DNA of 64,000 nt from Massilia agrisoli (GTDB lineage: Bacteria > Pseudomonadota > Gammaproteobacteria > Burkholderiales > Burkholderiaceae_D). Below are positions 28,799 to 38,749 of the stretch, piece after piece. The notes beneath the pieces were generated by a model. That model was not told the DNA's origin. It searched no databases and saw only the letters and a list, made by a program, of their open reading frames with translations. How positions within the stretch are numbered: position 1 is the stretch's first letter; every line of letters starts with the position of its first letter. The DNA lies in assembly GCF_020831365.1 (NCBI RefSeq), contig NZ_JAJHPV010000021.1:1-64000 (forward strand), read 5' to 3'. Position numbers and translations under genes: made by a program.

Positions 28799-30850
28799 TT
28801 ACACTTTCAGGAATTCCTCGCGGCCGCCGAGCCACCGCGCGAGGTGCGCTTCGACCGTGTCTTCATCCGCTTCGTGCAGCAGCGAGTGCGCCACGTCGCG
28901 CGCCTGCTCGACCAGCCACTGGTCGGTTTCCAGGTCCGCAAAGCGCAGCATCGCCTGGCCCGACTGCCGCGCACCGAGGAACTCGCCCGGTCCGCGTATC
29001 TCCAGGTCGCGCCGCGCAATCTCGAAGCCGTCGGTAGTTTCGCGCATCGTCATCAGGCGCTGCTTGGCCACGCCGCCCAGCGGGCTCTGATACAGCAGCA
29101 GGCAGACACTGGCCGCTGAACCACGGCCGACCCGCCCGCGCAGCTGGTGCAGCTGCGACAGGCCGAAGCGTTCGGCGTGCTCGATCACCATCAGCGATGC
29201 ATTCGGCACGTCCACGCCCACTTCGATGACGGTGGTGGCGACCAGCACATGCACTTCGCCGGCCGCAAAAGCGTCCATCACCTGCTGCTTTTCGGCCGGC
29301 TTGAGACGCCCGTGCACCAGCCCGACCTGCAAATCGGGCAGCGCTTCGGCCAGCATTGCGTGCGTATCGGTCGCGGTTTGCAGCTGCAGCGCTTCCGATT
29401 CCTCGATCAGCGGGCAGACCCAGTAGACCTGGCGGCCTTCCTGCGCCGCCGCGTGCACGCGCTCGATCACTTCGTCGCGCCGGTTCTGGTCGATGGCGCG
29501 CGTGACGATCGGGCTACGCCCTGGCGGCAGTTCGTCGATGATCGATACTTCCAGGTCGGCGTAGTAGGTCATCGCCAGCGTGCGCGGTATCGGCGTGGCT
29601 GACATCATCAGCTGGTGCGGCGTGCGGCCCTGTGCGCCCTTGTTGCGCAAGGTGAGGCGCTGGCCGACGCCGAAGCGGTGCTGTTCGTCGACGATCACCA
29701 GGCCCAGCCTGGCGAACTGCACGGTGTCCTGGATCAGCGCGTGGGTGCCGATGACAAGCTGCGCTTCGCCCGATTCCACCAGCGCCGTCGCCGCCAGTTT
29801 CTCTTTTTTCTTCAGGCTGCCGGTCAGCCACGCAACCTTGACGCCCAACGGTTCGAGCCACGCGGCGATTTTGCGGAAGTGCTGGTCCGCGAGGATTTCG
29901 GTCGGCGCCATCAACGCGGCCTGGTAGCCGCTGTCGATGGCCTGCGCCGCCGCCAGCGCGGAGACGATCGTCTTGCCGCTGCCGACGTCGCCCTGCAGCA
30001 GGCGCTGCATCGGGAAGGGCTGCGTCAGGTCGAAACGGATCTCCTTCAGCACGCGCTGCTGCGCGCCCGTCAACTTGAACGGCAGTATGCGCATGAAGGC
30101 TTCCGACAGCGTGCCGACCGCATCGAGCACCGGAGCGCCCTTGCTGCGGCGCGCGACCTGCGCGCGCTTGAGCGACAGCTGCTGGGCCAGCAGCTCGTCG
30201 AACTTCATCCGCACCCACGCGGGGTGCGAGCGGTCGACCAGCGCGTTCGGGTCGACTTCCTGCGGCGGATAGTGCAGCAGCCTGACAGCTGGCTCGAAAT
30301 CGCTCAACTGCATGCGCGCGCGCAGCTGGGGCGGCAGCGTGTCGCGCCAGTCGACGCGCTTCATCGCGTCCGAAATCGCGCGCCGCAAAATGGCTTGTGA
30401 CAGCCCTTCGCCGGAAGGGTAGACTGGCGTGAGCGCCGTCGGCAGCGGGGCGCCTTCGTTGATGACCTTGTAAGCAGGGTGCACCATCTCGGCGCCGAAG
30501 AAACCGTGCTTGAGTTCTCCGCGGGCGCGCACGCGCGTGCCTTCCGCCAGCTGTTTGGTCTGGCTGCCATAGAAATTCATGAAGCGCAGCAGGACGTCGC
30601 CGGTTTCGTCGGCGATGGTCACCAGCAGCTGGCGCCGCGGCCGGAAGCTGATTTCGTTCTTGGTTACGACGCCTTCGACCTGCGATACGTGGCCGCCGCG
30701 CAGGCAGGCTTCGCGGATCGACACCACCTGGGTTTCGTCCTCGTAGCGCATCGGCAGGTGCAGCACCAGGTCCATGTCGCTGCGCAGGCCCAGCCTGGCG
30801 AGCTTGCTTTCGTTGGTTTTTGGCGCCGTTTTCGGTTTAGTTGAGGGCAT
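28799..30850 (-). CDS. recG: ATP-dependent DNA helicase RecG
   Basis: 683 residues, normal for RecG. The N-terminal wedge/OB domain (about 50-150) binds branched DNA. Helicase motifs follow: Walker A GDVGSGKT, the DEQH box in VDEQHRFGVGQR, motif III MSATPIPRT, and the C-terminal motifs ATTVIEVGVDVPNA and QLRGRVGRG. It reverses stalled replication forks and processes Holliday-type junctions. Divergent from queA with 82 bases between the starts. Confidence 0.97.
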   Translation of the reverse strand: MPSTKPKTAPKTNESKLARLGLRSDMDLVLHLPMRYEDETQVVSIREACLRGGHVSQVEGVVTKNEISFRPRRQLLVTIADETGDVLLRFMNFYGSQTKQLAEGTRVRARGELKHGFFGAEMVHPAYKVINEGAPLPTALTPVYPSGEGLSQAILRRAISDAMKRVDWRDTLPPQLRARMQLSDFEPAVRLLHYPPQEVDPNALVDRSHPAWVRMKFDELLAQQLSLKRAQVARRSKGAPVLDAVGTLSEAFMRILPFKLTGAQQRVLKEIRFDLTQPFPMQRLLQGDVGSGKTIVSALAAAQAIDSGYQAALMAPTEILADQHFRKIAAWLEPLGVKVAWLTGSLKKKEKLAATALVESGEAQLVIGTHALIQDTVQFARLGLVIVDEQHRFGVGQRLTLRNKGAQGRTPHQLMMSATPIPRTLAMTYYADLEVSIIDELPPGRSPIVTRAIDQNRRDEVIERVHAAAQEGRQVYWVCPLIEESEALQLQTATDTHAMLAEALPDLQVGLVHGRLKPAEKQQVMDAFAAGEVHVLVATTVIEVGVDVPNASLMVIEHAERFGLSQLHQLRGRVGRGSAASVCLLLYQSPLGGVAKQRLMTMRETTDGFEIARRDLEIRGPGEFLGARQSGQAMLRFADLETDQWLVEQARDVAHSLLHEADEDTVEAHLARWLGGREEFLKV

Positions 30851-30932
30851 ATCGCGGTAAAATAGAGGGTTGCCCTTTGTGCGTAAGCGCTATTGTAAGG
30901 CCCTCGTTATTCATTTTTCCAGAATTAGCAGA

Positions 30933-31955
30933 ATGTACTCGCTTTCCGATTTCGATTTTAACCTGCCGCCCGAACGCATCGCACAGCTGCCGCTGCCGGA
31001 TCGCAGCGCGTCGCGCCTGCTCCATCTCGACGGCGCGCAGATTATTGACCGCCGCTTTGCCGACATCGTCGACCTGCTGCAGCCGGGCGACCTGTTGGTG
31101 ATGAACGACACGCGCGTGCTGAAGGCGCGCTTCTTCGGCGTCAAGGAAACCGGCGGTAACGTCGAGGTGCTGGTCGAGCGCGTGCTGGATAACCGCACCG
31201 TGCTGGCCCAGGTGCGCGCGTCGAAGTCGCCCAAGCCGGGCATGAAGATGCGCCTGGCCGATGCCTTCGAGGTGACGGCGGGCGAGCGCGCCGGCGAATT
31301 CTTCACATTGACGTTCGAGGGCGACGTGTTCGACCTGATCGAAGCGCACGGCCGCCTGCCGCTGCCGCCGTACATCGAGCATGACGCCGACGAATTCGAC
31401 GAGAACCGCTACCAGACCGTGTATTCGAAAGAGCCGGGCGCGGTTGCGGCGCCTACGGCCGGCCTGCACTTCGACGAGGCGCTGCTGGCCAAACTGAAGG
31501 ACAAGGGCGTCAACTTCGCCTTCGTCACGCTGCACGTGGGCGCCGGGACCTTCCAGCCGGTGCGGGTCGAGGCGCTGGCCGAGCACAAGATGCACACCGA
31601 GTGGTACACCGTGCCGCAGGCAACCGTCGATGCGGTGCGCGCGGCGAAAGCGGCTGGCCGCGATGTGGTCGCCGTCGGCACCACCAGCCTGCGGGCGCTG
31701 GAATCGGCGTCGCAGTCGGGCGAGCTGGTGGCGGGCAGCGCCGACACGGCCCTGTTCATCACGCCGGGCTACACCTTCAAGACCGTTTCGCGGCTCATCA
31801 CCAACTTCCACCTGCCGAAGTCGACGCTGCTGATGCTGGTGTCGGCGTTTGCCGGTTTTGACGAGATCCGCGCGGCCTACGCCCACGCGATCGCCAATGA
31901 ATACCGCTTTTTCAGCTATGGCGACGCCATGCTGCTCACTACACAGAACAAGTAG
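30933..31955 (+). CDS. queA: S-adenosylmethionine:tRNA ribosyltransferase-isomerase
   Basis: 340 residues from the chosen Met, which begins the family-typical start [17 protein letters not shown]. The longer open frame upstream overlaps the recG promoter side. Conserved blocks include [22 protein letters not shown] and TAGLHFDE. It adds the cyclopentene ring precursor in queuosine synthesis at tRNA position 34. tgt follows six bases after the stop codon, so the two queuosine genes form one operon that probably continues toward yajC. Confidence 0.97.
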   Translation: MYSLSDFDFNLPPERIAQLPLPDRSASRLLHLDGAQIIDRRFADIVDLLQPGDLLVMNDTRVLKARFFGVKETGGNVEVLVERVLDNRTVLAQVRASKSPKPGMKMRLADAFEVTAGERAGEFFTLTFEGDVFDLIEAHGRLPLPPYIEHDADEFDENRYQTVYSKEPGAVAAPTAGLHFDEALLAKLKDKGVNFAFVTLHVGAGTFQPVRVEALAEHKMHTEWYTVPQATVDAVRAAKAAGRDVVAVGTTSLRALESASQSGELVAGSADTALFITPGYTFKTVSRLITNFHLPKSTLLMLVSAFAGFDEIRAAYAHAIANEYRFFSYGDAMLLTTQNK

Positions 31956-33101
<1,146 letters not shown>

Positions 33102-33104
33102 GCA

Positions 33105-33208
33105 CGTCGTTCCCGCGAAAGCGGGAACCCATGCTGAGTTCGCTTGATCGATAACTTTGGTGATATCGCAAGTTCAGCGTGGGTTCCCGCATTTGCGGGA
33201 ACGACGTT
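33105..33208. repeat. CCCGC hairpin repeat pair (REP-like)
   Basis: Hairpins gttcccgcgaaagcgggaac (33109-33128) and gttcccgcatttgcgggaac (33183-33202) in head-to-head order, about 54 bases apart, directly after tgt. They may cap the queA-tgt transcript. Confidence 0.85.
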
Positions 33209-33280
33209 GTTTGGTGTAGTGGAAACTTTTTTGTAAATACTTGCAATAAGAATTACGGCCACAACATGGCCGGAAATGAC

Positions 33281-33307
33281 TTGCATCATCCCAGCCGGTG
33301 CTAGAAT
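33281..33307 (+). promoter_or_regulatory. Candidate promoter of yajC-secD-secF
   Basis: A -35-like TTGCAT (33281-33286) and an extended -10 (TGCTAGAAT, hexamer 33302-33307) with about 15 bases between them, 46 bases before the yajC start. The spacing is shorter than ideal, but the extended TG motif compensates. Confidence 0.55.
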
Positions 33308-33352
33308 ACAGCGCTACTTTTTTTACCAGACTAACTAACAAACGGAGTCACC

Positions 33353-33688
33353 GTGTTTATTTCCAACGCTTATGCGCAAGCTGCAGCCCCAGCAGCAGAT
33401 CCTGGCCTGATGGGCAGCCTGTCGACCTTCCTGCCACTGATCCTGATGTTCGTGGTCATGTATTTCCTCATGATCCGTCCACAGCAAAAGCGCGCTAAAG
33501 AACAGAAGGCCATGATGGACGCGCTTGCCAAAGGCGACGAAGTCATCACCGCAGGCGGCATCCTGGGCAAGGTCAGCAAGGTCAGCGACACCTACGTGAC
33601 CATCGAAGTTGCTGCAAACACCGAGATCACCGTGCAGAAGCACTCGATCACCACGCTGCTGCCAAAAGGCACCATCAAGTCCCTGTAA
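33353..33688 (+). CDS. yajC: Sec translocon accessory protein YajC
   Basis: 111 residues with one membrane helix (about 22-42, ending MIRPQQKR, the family signature) and a small cytoplasmic domain (GDEVITAGGILGKV). YajC associates with SecD and SecF in the holo-translocon. It starts with its own promoter and is followed after 55 bases by secD. Confidence 0.95.
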   Translation: MFISNAYAQAAAPAADPGLMGSLSTFLPLILMFVVMYFLMIRPQQKRAKEQKAMMDALAKGDEVITAGGILGKVSKVSDTYVTIEVAANTEITVQKHSITTLLPKGTIKSL

Positions 33689-33743
33689 GCCTGACGGGCG
33701 GCTATTCGCCGCCCGCCTGCTCAACATCGAACGCTGGAACACT

Positions 33744-35615
33744 ATGAATCGCTATCCCGTCTGGAAATACGTCCTGATCGTCGTCGCGCTGCTGCTAGCT
33801 GCGCTGTACACGGCACCTAACTACTTCGTGGAATCGCCGGCCCTGCAAGTTACGACTGGCAAGGCAACGGTCAAGATCAGCGACGACACCGCCGCACAGG
33901 TCGAGTCCGCGCTGAAGTCCGCAGGCATCGCCACCGATGGCATCTCCCGCGACGGGACAGGCAGCAGTAGTTATGTGCGCGCGCTGTTCGGCACCACCGA
34001 CGAGCAGTTCAAGGCCAAGCTGGCGCTGGAACGCGCGCTCAACCGCGACCCGGCTGACCCGGATTACATCGTCACCGTCAACCTGGTCAAGACTGTGCCG
34101 GCCTGGATGCAGTCGCTGGGCGCCACGCCGATGAACCTCGGCCTCGACTTGCGCGGCGGCGTGCACTTCCTGCTCCAGGTCGATGCCGCAGCCACGCTCG
34201 ACACCCGCGTCAAAGGTATCCAGTCGACCGTTCGCAGCCAGCTGCGCGAAAAGAATGTGCGCCACGCTGGTATTGAGCGTGTCGGCAATGCCATCGAGAT
34301 CAATTTCCGCGATGTCGCCACCCGCACCGCGGCCCGCGAAGCGCTCGCCAACCAGTCGGCGGACCTGGCGTTTGCCGACCGCGGCGAAGGCGAAGACCTG
34401 AAGCTGGTCGTCACCATGAAGCCGGAAGCGCTCAAGCGCACCGTGGAAGAGGGCGTCAAGCAGAACATTGCCACCCTGTCCAAGCGGATCAACGAACTGG
34501 GCGTGACCGAGCCGATCATCGCCCAGCAAGGCCTCGAACGTATCGTGGTCCAGCTGCCAGGCGTGCAGGACGTGGCGCACGCCAAGGACATCATCGGCCG
34601 TACCGCCACCCTGGAACTGCGCATGGTCGATAAGTCGGTTGTGCCTGGCACTGAATCGGCTGCCGCCATTCCGCTGAACTCGGAACTGTTTGGTCCTGAG
34701 CAGGGTGGTCCGCTGGTCGTGTCGAAAGACGTGATTTTGACCGGCGACTACATTTCGAGCGCGGTAGCAAGCTTCGACCAGAACCAGCAGCCGGCAGTAT
34801 CGCTCGACCTGAACGGCGACGGCGGCCGCAAGATTCGCCTGGCGACGCGCGACAACATCGGCCAGCGCATGGCGATTTTGCTGAAAGAAAAAGGCAAGTA
34901 CACGATCCTGTCGGCGCCAACCATCCAGAGCGAACTGGGCAGCAGCTTCCAGATCACCAACATGGGAAGCGCCGAGAAGTCGACCGAACTGGCGCTGCTG
35001 CTGCGTTCGGGCGCACTGTCGGCACCGATGGAAGTCATCGAAGAGCGCGTGGTCGGCCCGCAGCTGGGCGCCGAGAACATCGCCAAGGGCTTGTACTCGA
35101 CCGTGTACGGCTTTATCGCGATCGCCATCTTCATGGTTTTGTACTACCACCTGTTCGGTATCTTCAGCTCGCTGGCCCTGGCGGCGAACGTGCTGTTCCT
35201 GCTCGCACTGCTCTCCTTCCTGGGTGTCACCCTGACCTTGCCTGGCATTGCCGCGATCGCGCTGGCGCTGGGTATGGCGATTGACTCGAACGTGCTGATT
35301 AACGAGCGTATTCGTGAAGAACTGCGTGCCGGTAACAGCCCGCAAGCGTCGATTGCCGCCGGCTTCGACCGCGCATGGGCAACCATTCTCGACTCGAACA
35401 TCACGACCCTGATTGTCGGTATTGCACTGCTGGTGTTCGGTTCCGGACCGGTCCGCGGCTTTGCAATCGTGCACTGCCTGGGCATCCTGACCTCGATGTT
35501 CTCTGCGGTCTTCGTGTCGCGCGGCGTCGTCAACCTCTGGTACGGCCGCAAGAAAAAGCTGTCCAAAGTGTCGATCGGTACCGTCTGGACTCCTGGCCTG
35601 TCGGTCGAGAAATAA
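33744..35615 (+). CDS. secD: Protein translocase subunit SecD
   Basis: 623 residues from the chosen Met, whose first helix (WKYVLIVVALLLAALYTAPNYF, broken across residues 6-27) is typical. The open frame upstream of it overlaps yajC in another frame. A large periplasmic domain with GLDLRGGVHFLLQVD follows, then five membrane helices with GIAAIALALGMAIDSNVLI. SecDF uses the proton gradient to pull exported proteins through SecYEG. secF starts 25 bases later. Confidence 0.97.
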   Translation: MNRYPVWKYVLIVVALLLAALYTAPNYFVESPALQVTTGKATVKISDDTAAQVESALKSAGIATDGISRDGTGSSSYVRALFGTTDEQFKAKLALERALNRDPADPDYIVTVNLVKTVPAWMQSLGATPMNLGLDLRGGVHFLLQVDAAATLDTRVKGIQSTVRSQLREKNVRHAGIERVGNAIEINFRDVATRTAAREALANQSADLAFADRGEGEDLKLVVTMKPEALKRTVEEGVKQNIATLSKRINELGVTEPIIAQQGLERIVVQLPGVQDVAHAKDIIGRTATLELRMVDKSVVPGTESAAAIPLNSELFGPEQGGPLVVSKDVILTGDYISSAVASFDQNQQPAVSLDLNGDGGRKIRLATRDNIGQRMAILLKEKGKYTILSAPTIQSELGSSFQITNMGSAEKSTELALLLRSGALSAPMEVIEERVVGPQLGAENIAKGLYSTVYGFIAIAIFMVLYYHLFGIFSSLALAANVLFLLALLSFLGVTLTLPGIAAIALALGMAIDSNVLINERIREELRAGNSPQASIAAGFDRAWATILDSNITTLIVGIALLVFGSGPVRGFAIVHCLGILTSMFSAVFVSRGVVNLWYGRKKKLSKVSIGTVWTPGLSVEK

Positions 35616-35640
35616 TTAGCACTTACTACTAGGATTCGAG

Positions 35641-36663
35641 ATGGAATTTTTCCGCATCAAGAAAGATATTCCCTTCATGCGCCATGCGTTGATCTTCAAC
35701 GTGATTTCGGCGCTGACCTTCGTGGCAGCCGTTTTCTTCATCGCGACCAAAGGCCTGCACCTGTCGGTGGAGTTCATGGGCGGCACCGTGATGGAGCTGA
35801 AGTACCCGGTGGCGGCGAACACGGAGAAGATCCGTGGCGAACTGACCAAGCTGGGCTACGAGCATCCGGAAGTGGCAACCTTCGGTAATGCGCAGGAAGT
35901 CATGCTGCGCCTGCCGATCATCAAATCGGTGTCCGGCGCGGCCGGCTCGCAGCTCGTCTTCAACGGGCTGTGCAAGGCCGAAGGCGGCACCACGCGCCAG
36001 CTCAATTCGGTAACGCCGCAAGGCCAGAACGTGGCCAAGACGGGCTGCTTCGACAGCGCCGGTAAAGAAGTGCTGCACCTGCAGAAAGTCGAATTCGTCG
36101 GCCCGCAGGTGGGCGACGAACTGGCGCAGAATGGCCTGAACGCACTGATCATGGTGATCGTGGGCGTGATGATTTACCTGGCAGTGCGCTTCGAGTGGAA
36201 ATATGCGGTCGCGGCTATCCTGGCCAACCTGCACGACGTGGTGATCATCCTCGGCTTCTTTGCGTTCTTCCAGTGGGAGTTCTCGCTGACCGTGCTGGCC
36301 GCGGTGCTGGCGGTGCTGGGTTACTCGGTCAACGAATCGGTGGTTATTTTCGACCGGATTCGCGAGAACTTCCGCAAGCAGCGTAAATCAAGCGTGAGCG
36401 AAGTAATCAACAGCGCGATTACCGGCACCATCTCGCGGACCATCATCACCCACGGTTCGACCCAGATGATGGTGCTGTCGATGCTGATCTTCGGCGGCCC
36501 GTCGCTGCATTACTTCGCGATGGCGCTAACCATTGGCATCTTGTTCGGTATCTACTCGTCGGTGTTCGTGGCCGCGGCAATCGCAATGTGGCTGGGCATC
36601 AAGCGTGAAGACCTGATCAAGCCGGTGGTCCAGAAAGACGAGACCGACGGCGCCGTCGTGTAA
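35641..36663 (+). CDS. secF: Protein translocase subunit SecF
   Basis: 340 residues. The first helix and the VEFMGGTVMEL periplasmic motif are followed by five more helices with the family signature GYSVNESVVIFDRIRENFRK. It forms the proton-driven SecDF unit with the upstream gene product. Last gene of the yajC-secD-secF transcript; a GC hairpin and then a 24-base palindrome follow the stop codon. Confidence 0.97.
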   Translation: MEFFRIKKDIPFMRHALIFNVISALTFVAAVFFIATKGLHLSVEFMGGTVMELKYPVAANTEKIRGELTKLGYEHPEVATFGNAQEVMLRLPIIKSVSGAAGSQLVFNGLCKAEGGTTRQLNSVTPQGQNVAKTGCFDSAGKEVLHLQKVEFVGPQVGDELAQNGLNALIMVIVGVMIYLAVRFEWKYAVAAILANLHDVVIILGFFAFFQWEFSLTVLAAVLAVLGYSVNESVVIFDRIRENFRKQRKSSVSEVINSAITGTISRTIITHGSTQMMVLSMLIFGGPSLHYFAMALTIGILFGIYSSVFVAAAIAMWLGIKREDLIKPVVQKDETDGAVV

Positions 36664-36668
36664 CAATT

Positions 36669-36690
36669 CGCCGCCCCTTCACGGGGCGGC
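36669..36690 (+). terminator. GC hairpin after secF
   Basis: gccgccccttcacggggcggc is a stem with a short loop, six bases after the secF stop. It lacks a U-tract, so it is a weak intrinsic terminator or an RNA 3'-end stabiliser. Confidence 0.45.
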
Positions 36691-36706
36691 ACCTTGCGCC
36701 AGATCA

Positions 36707-36730
36707 AGAGGGAAACGCGCGTTTCCCTCT
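36707..36730. promoter_or_regulatory. Perfect 24-base palindrome, possible protein-binding site
   Basis: Arms agagggaaacgc and gcgtttccctct are exactly complementary with no loop. That favours a duplex-DNA operator over an RNA hairpin. No gene starts close by on the + strand. It lies between the secF hairpin and the terminator at 36872. Confidence 0.5.
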
Positions 36731-36871
36731 GGCGCACACATCCCCGGCGCGATCCCGCGCAACTCATCCGGAAACTTAATTGCAAATTGTGTGTGTTCAC
36801 GCACAGAGCGGGTATCGCCATGGCGTTAAAGTGGAGCTGTCTCTTTCAGGACATCCCTAGTTTTGGACTTG

Positions 36872-36898
36872 GCCCGCTCTCGTAGCGGGCGTTTTTTT
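36872..36898 (+). terminator. Intrinsic terminator, + strand
   Basis: gcccgctctcgtagcgggc followed by seven T residues. It stands 209 bases beyond secF and 12 bases from the end of the opposite HDOD gene. It would end either read-through from secF or a short unannotated RNA from the 36732-36871 gap. Confidence 0.8.
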
Positions 36899-36909
36899 GC
36901 CCGAAAGGT

Positions 36910-37743
36910 TTACAGCAGGGCGGACGCCAGGCTGCGCACTTCCTCGGCCGATTCGTCCAGGATGCTCTGCAGGCTGCCATCGCCAATGACGAAGTCGATG
37001 GTGGAGGCTGCCTGCAGGGAAGTGGCGCCGGCACGCACGTGCAGGGGAGAAGGCACTTGCGCGAGATCATTTGCCAACAACAAGGTGTCGCCCAGCGATT
37101 CCGGAGGCAGGGCGCGCATGCCATGCCACATGGCTTCAATTGCCTCCATCACCGTTGCCGGGACGCCAAGCTTGGCCAGCACGCCACGGCCGATGGCCGT
37201 TTCACCGAACTCGATCCATTCTTCCGGTTCGCCATCGAGCAGGCCCGGGAACTCCTCGGCCCGCGACAGCACATAGAAACTGCCGACCTCATGGACGATG
37301 CCTGCAAACAGCGCGGTTTCCGGGTCGGTCTTGGTGACCCGGCGGGCGATGACTTGCGCCAGCGCCGCCACGTGGGTCGAATGGCGCCACAGCTGGTCGG
37401 CCATGGCGCGCAGCTGCGGGTGGGTGATCTTGCTGTCGAGCTGGCGCACGATGACAGCGGCGACCAGCGCATTGAGCGTACGGAAACCCACGCGCTGGAT
37501 AGCTGCGCGTACATTCGTCACTTCGTTGCCGGCGCGCTTGTAGGCGACCGAATTGGCAATCGCCACGGCACGCGCGGCAAGCAGCGGTTCAGCCTGGACC
37601 AGGCGCGCCGCGGTATCGGTATCGCAATCCGGATCGTCGAGGGCGCGCTGGAGCTTCAGCGTCGCATCGAGATTGGTCGGAAAGGTAAGTTCGCCGCGGC
37701 TTGCCTCAGCTGCAAGGCTTTTGAAGGCTTCAAGTCTGTCCAT
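36910..37743 (-). CDS. HDOD domain signalling protein
   Basis: 277 residues, soluble. The HDOD core covers about 15-215: FPTNLDATLKLQRALDD at the start, LAARAVAIANSVAY, VGFRTLNALV and the HD-like GIVHEVGSFYVL region. HDOD proteins lack phosphodiesterase activity as a rule and act in signal transduction. No GGDEF, EAL or receiver domain is attached. It lies 78 bases after the unknown acidic protein gene on the same strand. Confidence 0.88.
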   Translation of the reverse strand: MDRLEAFKSLAAEASRGELTFPTNLDATLKLQRALDDPDCDTDTAARLVQAEPLLAARAVAIANSVAYKRAGNEVTNVRAAIQRVGFRTLNALVAAVIVRQLDSKITHPQLRAMADQLWRHSTHVAALAQVIARRVTKTDPETALFAGIVHEVGSFYVLSRAEEFPGLLDGEPEEWIEFGETAIGRGVLAKLGVPATVMEAIEAMWHGMRALPPESLGDTLLLANDLAQVPSPLHVRAGATSLQAASTIDFVIGDGSLQSILDESAEEVRSLASALL

Positions 37744-37821
37744 GGGGAAATTCTACTCCAGTAAACAGGCCATCCGCCGAAAAAGATGCCTTGCGGCACT
37801 TTTTTGCGACAAGATTACGGC

Positions 37822-38106
37822 TTACGCCTCGGCGAAGATGGCGTCGCAGCCTTCGCGGGTCTCTTCCACGTCGGCCAGCTCATCGACCAGCTCCATGTCT
37901 TCCAGCTCTTCGACGGCGTTGACATAGCTGTTCATCTTGGTGGCGCCGATCAGGCGGTAGATGTCGCCATCGTCGTTGCGCACGCCGATCACCATCTTCT
38001 CCGCGCGCACTTCGTCGGGCGTGACCGACTCCAGCAGCAGGTTGCCAGTGATTTGCTTATCGAATTTTGCAGGCTTGACGCCATCGAGCAGGGTAGTTTT
38101 GAGCAT
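37822..38106 (-). CDS. Unknown small acidic protein, co-transcribed with a MarR regulator
   Basis: 94 residues, no signal peptide or membrane segment. I do not recognise it. The first 60 residues look like a small mixed alpha/beta domain (KQITGNLLLESVTPDEV, then IGVRNDDGDIYRLIGAT); the last 30 are strongly acidic with many Glu/Asp. The frame is intact and GC-rich-codon-like, and the start lies 14 bases after the MarR stop, so it reads as a real gene in a MarR operon. A weak ribosome site precedes it. Confidence 0.7.
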   Translation of the reverse strand: MLKTTLLDGVKPAKFDKQITGNLLLESVTPDEVRAEKMVIGVRNDDGDIYRLIGATKMNSYVNAVEELEDMELVDELADVEETREGCDAIFAEA

Positions 38107-38120
38107 TTTTTATCGTCAAT

Positions 38121-38582
38121 TCAGGAATGTGGGGGATCGGCAGCCGCAGCGCCGGCAATCAGGTTGCGCAGCTTGAGCAAGGACGCATCCAGGTCGGCGA
38201 AATCGGCCTCGGAGTACGTCTCGAACAACTTCTTGCCCTGCGCCACGACCACCGGGAAAGCCTGGTGGAAGGTTTCATCGCCTTTCGGCGTCAGGCGCAC
38301 GAAGAACGAACGCTTATCCTCGCTACTGCGCTCGCGTGCAACAAGGCCTTTCTGCTCCAGCCGTTCAATCACGCCGGTCAGGGTGCCTTTAGTAATCAAG
38401 GTACGCTCGCCCAGCTCCTTGTACGTCATGCCGGGCGTGTTGCCGAGCGTGGCGATGATATCGAACTGGGCATGGGTCAAACCGCAAGCGCGGACCGATT
38501 CACCGGAGAAGCGCTCGAAGCCCTGCAGGCATTCCGCCAGCAGCCGCACACTCTTTAGATATCGTTCACCCATGGGGCGCAA
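38121..38582 (-). CDS. MarR family transcriptional regulator
   Basis: 153 residues; Met4 is a possible alternative start. The winged helix covers about 35-105: LTHAQFDIIATLGNTPGMT, the recognition helix region LITKGTLTGVIERLEQKGLV, and the wing with ERSSEDKRSFFVRLTPKG. Family members bind palindromes and are released by phenolics, oxidants or metabolites. It is divergent from the ArgR-like regulator, with a 167-base gap that could hold the operators of both. Confidence 0.92.
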   Translation of the reverse strand: MRPMGERYLKSVRLLAECLQGFERFSGESVRACGLTHAQFDIIATLGNTPGMTYKELGERTLITKGTLTGVIERLEQKGLVARERSSEDKRSFFVRLTPKGDETFHQAFPVVVAQGKKLFETYSEADFADLDASLLKLRNLIAGAAAADPPHS

Positions 38583-38749
38583 TTATAGCCGCCTGCGCCG
38601 GATCGCAGTTGCGCCCCGTCGCTATCGAGGGAAAACGAGGGCTGGACAAGACCGCTGCTGTTGATCTCCGGTATGATATGAGGTATGCAATCCTGAGCCG
38701 CTCCAAGGGCTCCCGCCACCCGAGTACATGACACGCCTCCCGCAGTCCG

